Part shown: piece by piece, positions 46,466 through 55,855 of the stretch
Layout: each line of letters opens with the position of its first letter
Numbering within the stretch: position 1 is the first letter of the stretch
NCBI GenBank assembly: GCA_942490535.1
Contig: CALNXQ010000002.1
Location: forward strand, 1 to 64,000
Reading direction: 5' to 3'
DNA: 64,000 nt
DNA from: JAEINY01 sp942490535
GTDB taxonomy: Bacteria > Bacteroidota > Bacteroidia > Bacteroidales > Marinilabiliaceae
Notes under the pieces: model-generated
Database searches by the model: none
What the model saw: the letters and a program-made list of their open reading frames with translations, nothing else
What the model was told of the DNA's origin: nothing
Made by a program: the position numbers and the translations under genes

Positions 46466-47962
46466 TTGAGATTCGCCTATTTTGGTTTAAACGACAAAAG
46501 ATGTTCAAAAATGAGAAATAGATTCGCACAACAATTATCGATTGGGCAAAAGCCCATTGAAGAAACCTGGATCAGCCCCAAGAGCAAAAATGCCATAGAT
46601 GAATTATTGGCAGCTTTGAAAGAAATCTATTGCAATAAGAAGTATAATGAGAAAATATTTAACATATTGGACAAGCACATCCGTTCAGGGAAAAAAAATA
46701 CGGGTAGAAGAGGTTTAGATTTGTGGATTGTTTTTGTGTTGGCCCAATTGCGCTTATGCCTCAATATCAGCTATGAGATGGTTCATAACCTGGCTAATAA
46801 CCACCATGCTTTGCGCTATTTGATGGGCGTTGAGCGTGAGTTTGGCTATGAGCGAATTGAATTTGAGTATCAAAATATCTACGACAATGTATCTGCGCTT
46901 AGTGATGAGATGATCACCGAACTCAATGCCGTAATATTAGAGTTTGGCCACCGTGAAGTGTTTAAAAAAAAAGAAAAAACAGCATTGCGCTTAAAGTCCG
47001 ATAGTTTTGTAGTAGAAAGCAATGTTCATTTCCCAACAGATTACAACCTGCTCTGGGACTGTGCCCGGAAATGCCTTGATGCCGTATCCGTATTTTTAAA
47101 AAAATATGAGACCATTGAGCAGTGGCGCAAACTGGCCAATTGGAGGTATGAGATAAAGGGTCTGATGCGTGAACTGGGAAAAGCATCAGCCAGTGGCGGC
47201 AAGAATAAAAAGGACAGGATGGTGTATGCTGCTAAAAGATACTTGACAAAAACCGGAGCGCTATTGAAAAAACTCAATGAAAGCCTCCCTGATTTCCCGG
47301 TAAACGACATGCAAGACTTATCACTTGTGATAATGATCGAACATTTTGTGCCATTGATGGAAAAGCATATTCAACTGGTTGATAGGCGAATTCTTAAGGG
47401 AGAGACAATACCCCATGAAGAAAAGCTGTTTTCCGTCTTTGAAACATATACCGAGTGGGTAAAGAAAGGCAAGTCGCGCCCCAATGTTGAATTGGGCAAG
47501 AAACTATTAATAACCACAGATCAATATGATCTCATTGTAGATTACCAAATTTTAAATGACCAACAGGATAGGGATGTTGTTATAGCACTATCAGACAGAG
47601 TTCTGGCAAAACACACTGTGACTTCATGGAGTTTTGACAAAGGATTTTGGGCAAAAGAAAACAAGGAACTACTTCAACTAGAAGTTCCCAAAGTCGTTTT
47701 ACCCAAGCTTGGGAAACTCACCAAAACAGAAAAAGACGAAGAGAGCAGCCAGGGCTTTAAAAGGTTAAAGAATAAGCACAGTGCCATAGAATCCAATATT
47801 AATGAGTTGGAAAACCGAGGACTTGATCGTTGTCCTGACCGGGGAATACTTCATTTTAACAGATACATAAGTCTGGGGGTAAGTGCATACAACCTTAAGA
47901 AAATTGGGCGACAGATACTCAAATTGAAGAAGGAGGAATACACTAATAAATTTGCAGCTTAG
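46466..47962 (+). CDS. ISNCY-type transposase
   Basis: A 498-residue transposase. Recognisable parts: GKKNTGRRGLDLWIVFVLAQLRLCLNISYEMVHNLANNHHALRYLMGV, then LRLKSDSFVVESNVHFPTDYNLLWDCARKCLD and a C-terminal WSFDKGFWAKENKELL. It fits what databases call ISNCY (not classified yet). I could not identify terminal repeats or a target duplication, so the element ends are unknown. The reading frame is intact. Confidence 0.78.
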   Translation: MRFAYFGLNDKRCSKMRNRFAQQLSIGQKPIEETWISPKSKNAIDELLAALKEIYCNKKYNEKIFNILDKHIRSGKKNTGRRGLDLWIVFVLAQLRLCLNISYEMVHNLANNHHALRYLMGVEREFGYERIEFEYQNIYDNVSALSDEMITELNAVILEFGHREVFKKKEKTALRLKSDSFVVESNVHFPTDYNLLWDCARKCLDAVSVFLKKYETIEQWRKLANWRYEIKGLMRELGKASASGGKNKKDRMVYAAKRYLTKTGALLKKLNESLPDFPVNDMQDLSLVIMIEHFVPLMEKHIQLVDRRILKGETIPHEEKLFSVFETYTEWVKKGKSRPNVELGKKLLITTDQYDLIVDYQILNDQQDRDVVIALSDRVLAKHTVTSWSFDKGFWAKENKELLQLEVPKVVLPKLGKLTKTEKDEESSQGFKRLKNKHSAIESNINELENRGLDRCPDRGILHFNRYISLGVSAYNLKKIGRQILKLKKEEYTNKFAA

Positions 47963-48185
47963 GGGATAATGACTTGTATTATTTGATGGGAATGGTATGC
48001 TCAATCCACTCTATTATGAATATAATTATTAATAAAATTGTGCAAAAAGCATCCTAGTTTCAATAAAATCGACAAGCAAGAGAAAAACAAACCTATATCA
48101 GCTATAGAATTGATATAGGTTCATATCATTTTTTGCTAATTCGTTAGTTTTCTTAGAACCACTATTTAAACATGAATACTCCCTT

Positions 48186-48842
48186 CTATACTTCTATTAA
48201 TCTATTTTTAATCGCAAACATCACCATGTGGGCAGAGTTACGCGTCCCGGTTTTTTGGAGTAAGGCACTGCGGTAATTATCGACTGTTTTGGGACTGATG
48301 AATAGCTTTTCAGATATTTCATTGTTGGTGTAACCTTGACAAATGTGCAACAACACCTCTTTTTCGCGCGACGATAAGGCGATCTCCCCATTCACAATGG
48401 CATCTTCACCATCATTACTGACTTTAAAAATCAGTTTCCGCATCAAATCACCCGGAAAATAGCTTTCCCCTTTCAGGACGGCATGCATGGCCTGCTCCAA
48501 TTGATCCTTGCCGGCCTTTTTCAACACAAAGCCCAGGGCACCGGCTTTGATCATCTTGTAATAATAAACCTCATCCCCGTAACTGGTAAGGGCAATCATT
48601 TTCAGGTCCGGATCTTTCGCAATGGCTTTTTCCACAGCGGTGACACCATCCATCTCCGGCATGGATACATCAATAAAAACCACATCGGGACGTTGCTCAT
48701 TCAGCGCCTCTAAAAAAGCCTTGCCATTTTCGGCTTCACCCACCACCTCCACACTGGCCATTTGGGAGAGTACAAATTTAACACCTTCGCGAAACAAGGC
48801 ATGATCATCAACTACAAATACTTTTATGGGTTTATCACTCAT
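48186..48842 (-). CDS. NarL/LuxR-family response regulator
   Basis: A 218-residue regulator from ATG 48842 (MSDKPIKVFVVDDHALFREG). The receiver domain spans 1-120 with Asp in VVFIDVSMPEMDG and the Thr/Lys pair (ALTSYGDE, FVLKKAGKDQ). The C-terminal HTH (about 150-215) reads ALSSREKEVLLHICQGYTNNEISEKLFISPKTVDNYRSALLQKTG. It is encoded 1 base after the histidine kinase and is its probable partner; it should bind DNA when phosphorylated. Confidence 0.93.
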   Translation of the reverse strand: MSDKPIKVFVVDDHALFREGVKFVLSQMASVEVVGEAENGKAFLEALNEQRPDVVFIDVSMPEMDGVTAVEKAIAKDPDLKMIALTSYGDEVYYYKMIKAGALGFVLKKAGKDQLEQAMHAVLKGESYFPGDLMRKLIFKVSNDGEDAIVNGEIALSSREKEVLLHICQGYTNNEISEKLFISPKTVDNYRSALLQKTGTRNSAHMVMFAIKNRLIEV

Positions 48843-48843
48843 G

Positions 48844-50442
48844 TTATTCAAATGGTATAAATGCTTTAACAACAACTCCGTTACCCACCTGAGAGGCCAC
48901 ATTGATGTCGCCGGATAACGAATGAATGCGATTGGTCATATTAAACAAACCCATCCCTTTTTTTTCTTCCATCACCTTATGCACATCAAATCCAACGCCA
49001 TTATCAGAATAAATGAGATGCATGCCTTCTTTGCGCATTAATCGAATGGTCACTTTATTAGCCTCCGAATATTTGATACTGTTATTAATCAGCTCAACGA
49101 TTACCCGATACAGCGTCACTTCCACATTCCCCGGTAAACGGTCTTCAAAATTAGTACTTAAATTAAACTTTATCCGCTGGGCATCTTCAATTTTCTCCAT
49201 GAATGATTTGAGGGCAATGACCAAGCCAAAATTTTCCAACACATGCGGACTTAGATTATTGGAAATCTCAGAGAGTGAAACAATGGCCTCATCAATGGTC
49301 CCCCCTACTTTCTCCAGAATCATGCGGCGCAAATCATTGTCCTGACAATCCCACACCGATTGCACATAGAGTTTCACTGCCGACATAATAGGCGACACCC
49401 CATCGTGTAATTCCTTAGCTACCCGGCTGCGTTCCTTCTCCTCCGCTTCGATAACTGCATTAAAAATACGCTGCCGGAACCGGATCCGTTCCGAAATATT
49501 ACGACCTACTGAAATGATTAGGTCACGGCCATCATAATTGATTCGTTTCACGCTGATCTCAATGGGCAACTCATTTCCATCGATGGTCTTCATGCGCGCT
49601 TCCAACATTAGTGTATCTGTTTTCAACAAGTTTTTTTTCATCATCGGAACTTTTTCCAGTAATTCCGCAGGAAAAAAATCCGTCAAATAGACATTAACCT
49701 CTTCTTGACTATTAATGCCATAGCGTTCCCGGGCGGTTCGGTTGGCATCAATTACCTTTTCATGAACGGGATCAATGATCAGAATAGAGTCTTTGATGGC
49801 ATCAAATATCTCCCGGTACTTGAGTTCGGTCAACAACAACTGCTCCTGTACCTTTTTTCGTTCGGTCACGTCACGTACAATGGCCTGGGCCACCTTGCGT
49901 CCCATTAAACTACTGGCTGACAGAGAAACCTCAGCATCAAAGGGTGTACCATCCAGACGAAGGTGGCGCCACGAAAAAAACTGAGGATTTCCACCTAAGG
50001 CGGCTTGAAAATAATACTTGGCCAGCTCCACACTCTCCGCTTCACCAGGCTGTCTGACAGGTGAAAAGTGATACGGATGCTGCCCGATAATCTCCTCTAG
50101 GGTACATCCAAATAAACGCAATGTACTTGTATTACATTTAATAATCTGGCCATCCTCAATAAAAAAAATGGCATCCAGGGAGTTTTCAATCACCAGATCA
50201 TACTCGCGCTGATAATTCTCCACAACCAGTAACTTATGCAAGTAAAAATCTTGCGTCTGCCTCCAAATGTAAAAAATGAGTAGCGCCGAAATGAAGCAAA
50301 ACAGAGCATCACCAACAAGCTCGTACCCCACCGAATGTGCCGATAATGGCATCCAGTGAGTGACCATCAACTCGGAGGAAAAAAACCAAAAGAAACTAAG
50401 CAGTATATAAAGACTAATGCTTTTTACAATCTTACTTTTCAT
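48844..50442 (-). CDS. Membrane PAS-PAS histidine kinase (HisKA_3 type)
   Basis: A 532-residue sensor from ATG 50442 (MKSKIVKSISLYILLS); an upstream ATG at 50511 would add 23 residues. Two transmembrane segments (about 8-25 and 45-65) are followed by two PAS domains. The HisKA_3 dimerisation helix has the phospho-acceptor His in SRVAKELHDGVSPIMSAVKLY. The HATPase has INNSIKYS and DNGVGFD motifs. Typical partner of NarL-type regulators; the signal is unknown. Confidence 0.9.
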   Translation of the reverse strand: MKSKIVKSISLYILLSFFWFFSSELMVTHWMPLSAHSVGYELVGDALFCFISALLIFYIWRQTQDFYLHKLLVVENYQREYDLVIENSLDAIFFIEDGQIIKCNTSTLRLFGCTLEEIIGQHPYHFSPVRQPGEAESVELAKYYFQAALGGNPQFFSWRHLRLDGTPFDAEVSLSASSLMGRKVAQAIVRDVTERKKVQEQLLLTELKYREIFDAIKDSILIIDPVHEKVIDANRTARERYGINSQEEVNVYLTDFFPAELLEKVPMMKKNLLKTDTLMLEARMKTIDGNELPIEISVKRINYDGRDLIISVGRNISERIRFRQRIFNAVIEAEEKERSRVAKELHDGVSPIMSAVKLYVQSVWDCQDNDLRRMILEKVGGTIDEAIVSLSEISNNLSPHVLENFGLVIALKSFMEKIEDAQRIKFNLSTNFEDRLPGNVEVTLYRVIVELINNSIKYSEANKVTIRLMRKEGMHLIYSDNGVGFDVHKVMEEKKGMGLFNMTNRIHSLSGDINVASQVGNGVVVKAFIPFE

Positions 50443-50653
50443 TGACAACGGTTGATTCAAATAACAATAATACAGTTTTTCACCGGGAATCGCGCGACCG
50501 AATTGACTCACCGATGCCGTCCTGTAAAATTTAAGGGAAATTCACCTGAAAAGAAAGGGGTAATTCCCTCTACCCTTTTTTTTTTCAGTCCTGTATTTTT
50601 GTTTTGGGTAGGTTAGCATATTGAATTAAAAATTTGAGGGGGATCAAGTTTCA

Positions 50654-51055
50654 ATGGGCAAAGTGCTTAAAATAGGAATTGTCGATGACAATAAAGCTTT
50701 CCGTGAAAGCCTGAAGTTTTTCACGGAAAGCATCCTTAAGCACCAGGTGATTACCGAAGCCAATGACGGACAGCACTATTTATCAATGGCATTCGACCAC
50801 ATTCCAGACATTGTCCTGATGGATATTGAAATGCCTCACCTCAATGGATTGGAAACCACAAGACTACTAATCCAAAAACATTTTCCGGCCAAAATCATTG
50901 CTGTCACCAATCACACGGAAAAATATCTGATCAAAGAATTAATAGCCATTGGATTTAAAGGCACTGTATTCAAAAACAATATTCACGCAGATTTACAGGA
51001 AGCTTTGGAGAAGGTAGAAAAGGGACACCTTTTCTTTCCGGCTAAGTACTTTTAA
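50654..51055 (+). CDS. Stand-alone receiver (CheY-like) protein
   Basis: A 133-residue single receiver domain: acidic pair in IGIVDDNKAF, phospho-Asp in DIVLMDIEMPHLNG, Thr in IIAVTNHTEKY and Lys in FKGTVFKNNI. No output domain. It is encoded 12 bases before a chemoreceptor and divergent from the kinase/regulator pair, suggesting exchange of signals with a kinase encoded elsewhere or with the neighbouring one. Confidence 0.88.
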   Translation: MGKVLKIGIVDDNKAFRESLKFFTESILKHQVITEANDGQHYLSMAFDHIPDIVLMDIEMPHLNGLETTRLLIQKHFPAKIIAVTNHTEKYLIKELIAIGFKGTVFKNNIHADLQEALEKVEKGHLFFPAKYF

Positions 51056-51067
51056 AATGAGGGGGTT

Positions 51068-53128
51068 ATGAAATACATTAACAACATGAAAATCGGAACT
51101 AAACTGACCTTATTGCTCAGTTTGGTAATGGTCGTTATTTTCGCCGCACTGGGCATCTATACGGTAACCAGGCAAAGTAAACAAATCCATAAAGATACCG
51201 ACTTAAGGATGACCGAACAGGTGCATGATTTGGCCAAGAGCATCAACCTGGAGATTGCAAAAAATAACGAGAAAGTTGATTTAGCCAAAAACCTGGCAGA
51301 TCAATACCTTCAAAACCAAGGAACTATTCAGGTTAATAAACAGCAAAAAATAAATTATACCGCGATCAACCCGGTAGACCAATCGTCTGTGAACCTGGAT
51401 GTGGAACAATGGCTTTTGGGTGGAAAACAAATTCAAAACAACTTTACGCTGGTTGATGCCATCCAGAAAATGGGCATTGAAACGGCCACCATCTTTCAGC
51501 GTATCCCACAAGGCTATTTACGAATTTCCACGAATGTGATGACGCTGGAAGGCGAGCGGGCTACAGGTACTTTCATTCCCAATGACTCACCAGTAGCGCA
51601 AGCCATTTCGGCGGGTGAAAATTACCGTGGGCGGGCCTTTGTTGTAAATGCTACTTACCTGACCTCCTATCAGCCAATTATCATTAATGGCAAAGTGGAA
51701 GGAATACTATATGTTGGGTTACCTGAAAAAAATCTGGACGGGATACGCGAAATTTTCAATGAGAAAAAATACTTTGACAGTGGATACCCATTCCTGATAG
51801 GTGAAAACGGGAACTTTATTATCCACCCCACCAGTGAAGGCAAAAACCAATCAGAGGCTGAATTTTTTCAAAAGATGGTGGCACAAAAAGCAGATGAAGG
51901 AAAAGTATACTATTTATGGGAAGGACGGCAAAAATTCCTCTATTATGAGCACCTTAGTGAAATCAATGCCTACATAGCCGTTTCCATCTATGATGATGAA
52001 CTATTAGGCATTGTACGCCAACAGCGCGTGGCCTTTTTCATTGGTTTTCTGCTGGCTATGGCTCTCTTTCTGGCGGTGAACATTCCCCTTTCACGTTCCA
52101 TTGCCCGCGGCATTCAACGAGCCATGGATTTTGCAGCGAAAGTGGCACACGGTGAATTGGATTCGACCCTTGAAGTCACCAGTAAAGATGAAATCGGCCA
52201 ATTAACCCAGTCGCTGAACAACATGGTGATTGAGTTGCGGAAAATCGTCGACAACATTATTTCCAGTGCCGACAATGTGGCCGCTGCCAGCCAACAAATG
52301 AGCAGCACAGCCGAACAATTATCTCAAAGCTCCAATATACAGGCCTCATCTGTGGAAGAGATTTCATCAACTATGGAAGAAATAGCGGCCAACATCCAAC
52401 AAAACACGGATAATGCCTTACAGACAGAAAAAATTTCCAACACCACAAAAGTAGGCCTTGAAAAAGTAACGGACCAGGCTCAAAAAGCAGCTACTGCCAC
52501 CCGATCTATTGCCGATAAAATACTAATTATCAACGACATTGCTTTTCAAACCAATATTCTGGCACTGAATGCTGCCGTAGAAGCTGCGCGGGCCGGTGAA
52601 CACGGACGAGGATTTGCCGTCGTAGCCGCTGAAGTGCGCAAACTGGCTGAAAGAAGTAAATCGGCAGCCATTGAAATTGTAGCTGAAGCGAAAAAGAGCT
52701 TGAGCCTGGCACAACAGGCCGGTCAACAAATGACGGAGGTACTGCCGGATGTTGCTAAATCAACCGAATTGGTCAATGAAATTGCTTCGGGAAGCCAGGA
52801 GCAAAAACATGCTAGCCAAGAAGTTAATTCAGCCATTATGCAACTTAATAACCTCACCCAGCAAAATGCGGCCGCATCGGAAGAGATGGCTTCCAGCTCG
52901 GAAGAATTAGCCAGCCAGGCCGATCAGTTAACCGATTTAATGTCATTTTTCAAACTAACGACAGATCATAATAAGAAGAAAACCAACGAAGTGGAATTAT
53001 CGGTTAAGAAAAAAATTAAACATAAAGATCAAAGGAAAGATTTTCCTTCGGTCAATGCACCGGGACCAAAAATAAAACTGGATATAAAAGACCGGGACTT
53101 GGACAGCTCCGATTATGAATCGTTTTAA
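51068..53128 (+). CDS. Methyl-accepting chemotaxis protein with Cache sensor
   Basis: A 686-residue chemoreceptor. A first membrane helix at about 12-32, a periplasmic Cache_3-Cache_2-like sensor (about 35-315: GIETATIFQRIPQGYLRISTNV...GYPFLIGENGNFIIHPTSEGK), a second helix at about 318-340, HAMP (ARGIQRAMDFAAKVAHGELD) and a signalling hairpin. The hairpin tip reads NILALNAAVEAARAGEHGRGFAVVAAEVRKLAERS. The tail lacks a CheR-binding NWETF-type end and is basic. No cheA/cheW is in the window. Confidence 0.93.
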   Translation: MKYINNMKIGTKLTLLLSLVMVVIFAALGIYTVTRQSKQIHKDTDLRMTEQVHDLAKSINLEIAKNNEKVDLAKNLADQYLQNQGTIQVNKQQKINYTAINPVDQSSVNLDVEQWLLGGKQIQNNFTLVDAIQKMGIETATIFQRIPQGYLRISTNVMTLEGERATGTFIPNDSPVAQAISAGENYRGRAFVVNATYLTSYQPIIINGKVEGILYVGLPEKNLDGIREIFNEKKYFDSGYPFLIGENGNFIIHPTSEGKNQSEAEFFQKMVAQKADEGKVYYLWEGRQKFLYYEHLSEINAYIAVSIYDDELLGIVRQQRVAFFIGFLLAMALFLAVNIPLSRSIARGIQRAMDFAAKVAHGELDSTLEVTSKDEIGQLTQSLNNMVIELRKIVDNIISSADNVAAASQQMSSTAEQLSQSSNIQASSVEEISSTMEEIAANIQQNTDNALQTEKISNTTKVGLEKVTDQAQKAATATRSIADKILIINDIAFQTNILALNAAVEAARAGEHGRGFAVVAAEVRKLAERSKSAAIEIVAEAKKSLSLAQQAGQQMTEVLPDVAKSTELVNEIASGSQEQKHASQEVNSAIMQLNNLTQQNAAASEEMASSSEELASQADQLTDLMSFFKLTTDHNKKKTNEVELSVKKKIKHKDQRKDFPSVNAPGPKIKLDIKDRDLDSSDYESF

Positions 53129-53309
53129 AAGGACCAACTCCGAATCCTCAAGCTTTGACAGGTTAATATAGGGAAGATAGCTTGTTTTATGCCCATTCGG
53201 GGTTTTCAACCGCCGAGAGGGCAATAGATGAAACCCTAAAAGTGGTTGCCTACCCTAGAGTGGTGAGTACAACCAAAATAGGTATATGGTAGGGAATGTA
53301 TGCATGGAA

Positions 53310-53347
53310 AAAGCTCACTGAACCAAGTAGATCAGTGAGCTTTTTTA
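53310..53347. terminator. Terminator after the chemoreceptor
   Basis: AAGCTCACTGA and TCAGTGAGCTT form a strong stem with a T run, between convergent genes. Confidence 0.88.
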
Positions 53348-53383
53348 TTGTTTTGATGACTCACATGTCATCCTGATTACAAC

Positions 53384-54295
53384 TTAGTGAGCAGCCTCGT
53401 CGTCGATGGACTTAAATCCCTCACCCAAAATCTGACTACTATCAATCACATTCACAAACGCTTTAGGATCGATTTTAGAGATATGGTTCAATAAAATTGA
53501 TGACTCACGACGGGTAATGGTTGTATAAATCACTTTACGATCCACGCCTTGATACATTCCCATAGCGGAAATCATGGTTCCCCCACGTTTCAAATCATGC
53601 AATAACCGCTCTTTTATTTCATCGTGTTTATCAGAGATAATGAACAGTGTTTTATTCACCTTCATACCATCAATTACCATATCGATGATTTTACCCTCGA
53701 TGAAAATAATCAACCACGAATAGATGGGTAAAGTCCAGTCAACACCACCCGATTCACCTGGCATAAATAAGGTTAACAAAGTAATGGTACCATCCACAAT
53801 GATCACTAATTTCCCTAACGACATGCGGGTATACTTATTCAGAATCATGGAGATGATATCTGAACCTCCCGATGTGGCACGTGATTTAAAAATTAAACCG
53901 ATAGCCACCCCATAAATCATACCGGCTACCAGTGCATTTAGCATTGGATCGTTTGGCAACAAGGCGGCGTACCCCCATAAATGCGTTTCCAACACGTAAA
54001 CAGAACCCATGATAATAAACGTACTGATCAGTGTTTTAATACCAAAACGAGGTCCCAAAATAATCGTACCTAGAATAAGTAATGGAATCTCCATACACAA
54101 CACGGAGAAACTAATCTTAAAACCAAACATATGATACAGGAAGTTACCAATACCATAAACCCCTCCTGGTGCAAGCTTATAAGGGTTTACAAACATTACA
54201 TCACCAATCGCAAACAAGACACTACCAACCAATAAATAAATATAGGCCGTAAACCAGTCTTTTGACAAGAACTTCTCCTTTGTAATAAAAGCCAT
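53384..54295 (-). CDS. YitT-family (DUF161/DUF2179) membrane protein
   Basis: A 303-residue protein with five membrane segments (DUF161/YitT_membrane). GSVLFAIGDVMFVNPYKLAPGGVYGIGNFLYH and GLIFKSRATSGGSDIISMILNKY are signatures. A cytoplasmic DUF2179 domain follows (about 210-295: KVNKTLFIISDKHDEIKERLLHDLKRGGTMISAMGMYQG). The function of the family is unproven; transport or regulation is proposed. Confidence 0.93.
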   Translation of the reverse strand: MAFITKEKFLSKDWFTAYIYLLVGSVLFAIGDVMFVNPYKLAPGGVYGIGNFLYHMFGFKISFSVLCMEIPLLILGTIILGPRFGIKTLISTFIIMGSVYVLETHLWGYAALLPNDPMLNALVAGMIYGVAIGLIFKSRATSGGSDIISMILNKYTRMSLGKLVIIVDGTITLLTLFMPGESGGVDWTLPIYSWLIIFIEGKIIDMVIDGMKVNKTLFIISDKHDEIKERLLHDLKRGGTMISAMGMYQGVDRKVIYTTITRRESSILLNHISKIDPKAFVNVIDSSQILGEGFKSIDDEAAH

Positions 54296-54503
54296 GACAA
54301 ATAATTAAAAATTCAGTTAAAATAAATAGGTGTAAAAAATCGCGCAAATGTTGACTCTTTTTAGAATTTGAAGAATGACTTTTTTCATGAGGAGGCAATT
54401 ATTTTTTACAGTGAATAAAAGTATGATAACTCTCCTCTCCTTTTAATGTTTAAAGTTAGCTTAATACGAATAAGAACGGGCAATGGAACACATTCATAAC
54501 ACA

Positions 54504-54535
54504 AAAAAGCTCCACAATATGCAGAGCTTTTTTTA
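54504..54535. terminator. Terminator between the YitT gene and the PNGase-like gene
   Basis: AAAAAAGCTC...GAGCTTTTTT hairpin with T tracts on both strands. Confidence 0.85.
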
Positions 54536-54568
54536 AACCGATTTAGCGATCAGGAAGGATCGCTTATA

Positions 54569-55792
54569 TTATTCTTCCCAAACCAGGTAAGCAGATATCA
54601 ACCAATGATTCAGTTTATCGCCGTCAATGGGTTGTGCCTCCGGTATGCTAAATGTAAATGTATGTTGACCTGGCCCAATATCTAACAGCACTTCTTCCGG
54701 TTTCACATCCGACCCCGGACACCAATTGGACCGCGATAAATCGGATGAAGCCAATCGCTCCTCAATTACTTTCTCGCGATACTCCCAACTTTTAAAATCG
54801 ATGTATTGAGCAGTGTCCTCTATTAACCACACACCGGATCCCGGATTAAACCGCCTAAATGAAGCACAGTCATCCCGCCAGGGCACAAAATCAATGACCG
54901 CTTCACCATCCACTTTTACTACATTGCGCTTTTTTACAAATTCATCTCCACCGGAATGACCACCATGACCTGTAGTAATATACTTCAAACGTACGTTTTT
55001 GGCTCCCTGCGGAACATTAGCGATCAACTCAATATTCTGACGTGCAAAAATATCTGCATGGGTTTGTCCTCCTGCATAATAAACGGTATTGACAAGTGGT
55101 TTCACCTGGGTGTTGGTTTTAGCTGCAAAAGAATAAGGACTTTCTTCAAAGTTGAGCTCCATGGAAACAGTATACCCCTCTTTGGTCCAGGTATCAATCC
55201 AAACTCCAATCCACACCTCTCCTTCCAACAGGGAGAGGCGATCGGTCACATCTTGTTCCCATTGCACTTTATCCTCCCACAACGGTACATAAACCGGTTT
55301 CCGGTTATCCATTTTGTCATTGTAAAAACCAATGCCAAAAGGTGTCATGAAACGCATGAGTTCAACAGCCGGCAAATAACCTGGTGAAGACACAATTCCC
55401 TTCAACGACTCCATGCCATGCACCGGATCAGGTAATTGAGCTAATTCATTATGGATAGCCATAAAATCAATGTCGGAAGAGGCCGAAATAACAAAACAGG
55501 AACCGGACTTATCCCACCGGTCTCCGGCAGAAGCCACGGTTATTTTAACATTGGCTTTCACCTCCCGCTCATAGACCGGCAATTTTATTTTTTTCATCAG
55601 AATACGCCCATCCACAATCCGATACACTTCATCATTCTTGACCTCAATAGCGCCATCAAATTCTTCGGGACTAAAAAAAAGATGTTCATTATCAAACACT
55701 ACAATCTGATTATCTCCCATTTTAGCATACTCTTTAGGTCCGCACGCCGAAAGACCTAAAATCACTACCATAAATACCCAAATTTTCTTCAT
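54569..55792 (-). CDS. PNGase-like lipoprotein (PNGase F-related family)
   Basis: A 407-residue lipoprotein (MKKIWVFMVVILGLSAC). The body matches the PNGase F-related N-glycanase family in its second half: YITTGHGGHSGGDEFVKKRNVVKVDG, then WRDDCASFRRFNPGSGVW and LASSDLSRSNWCPGSDV. The first half (RFMTPFGIGFYND) holds the RxxTPFG element comparable to GRYITPYG of the other PNGase in this window. It probably releases N-glycans or related structures at the cell surface. The low similarity to the 44868-46208 protein suggests a different subfamily and substrate range. Confidence 0.82.
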   Translation of the reverse strand: MKKIWVFMVVILGLSACGPKEYAKMGDNQIVVFDNEHLFFSPEEFDGAIEVKNDEVYRIVDGRILMKKIKLPVYEREVKANVKITVASAGDRWDKSGSCFVISASSDIDFMAIHNELAQLPDPVHGMESLKGIVSSPGYLPAVELMRFMTPFGIGFYNDKMDNRKPVYVPLWEDKVQWEQDVTDRLSLLEGEVWIGVWIDTWTKEGYTVSMELNFEESPYSFAAKTNTQVKPLVNTVYYAGGQTHADIFARQNIELIANVPQGAKNVRLKYITTGHGGHSGGDEFVKKRNVVKVDGEAVIDFVPWRDDCASFRRFNPGSGVWLIEDTAQYIDFKSWEYREKVIEERLASSDLSRSNWCPGSDVKPEEVLLDIGPGQHTFTFSIPEAQPIDGDKLNHWLISAYLVWEE

Positions 55793-55855
55793 ATATCACT
55801 GTTTTAATTCATATTACAAAAGAACTCCGATTTCACTACACTGATAAACGATAAA

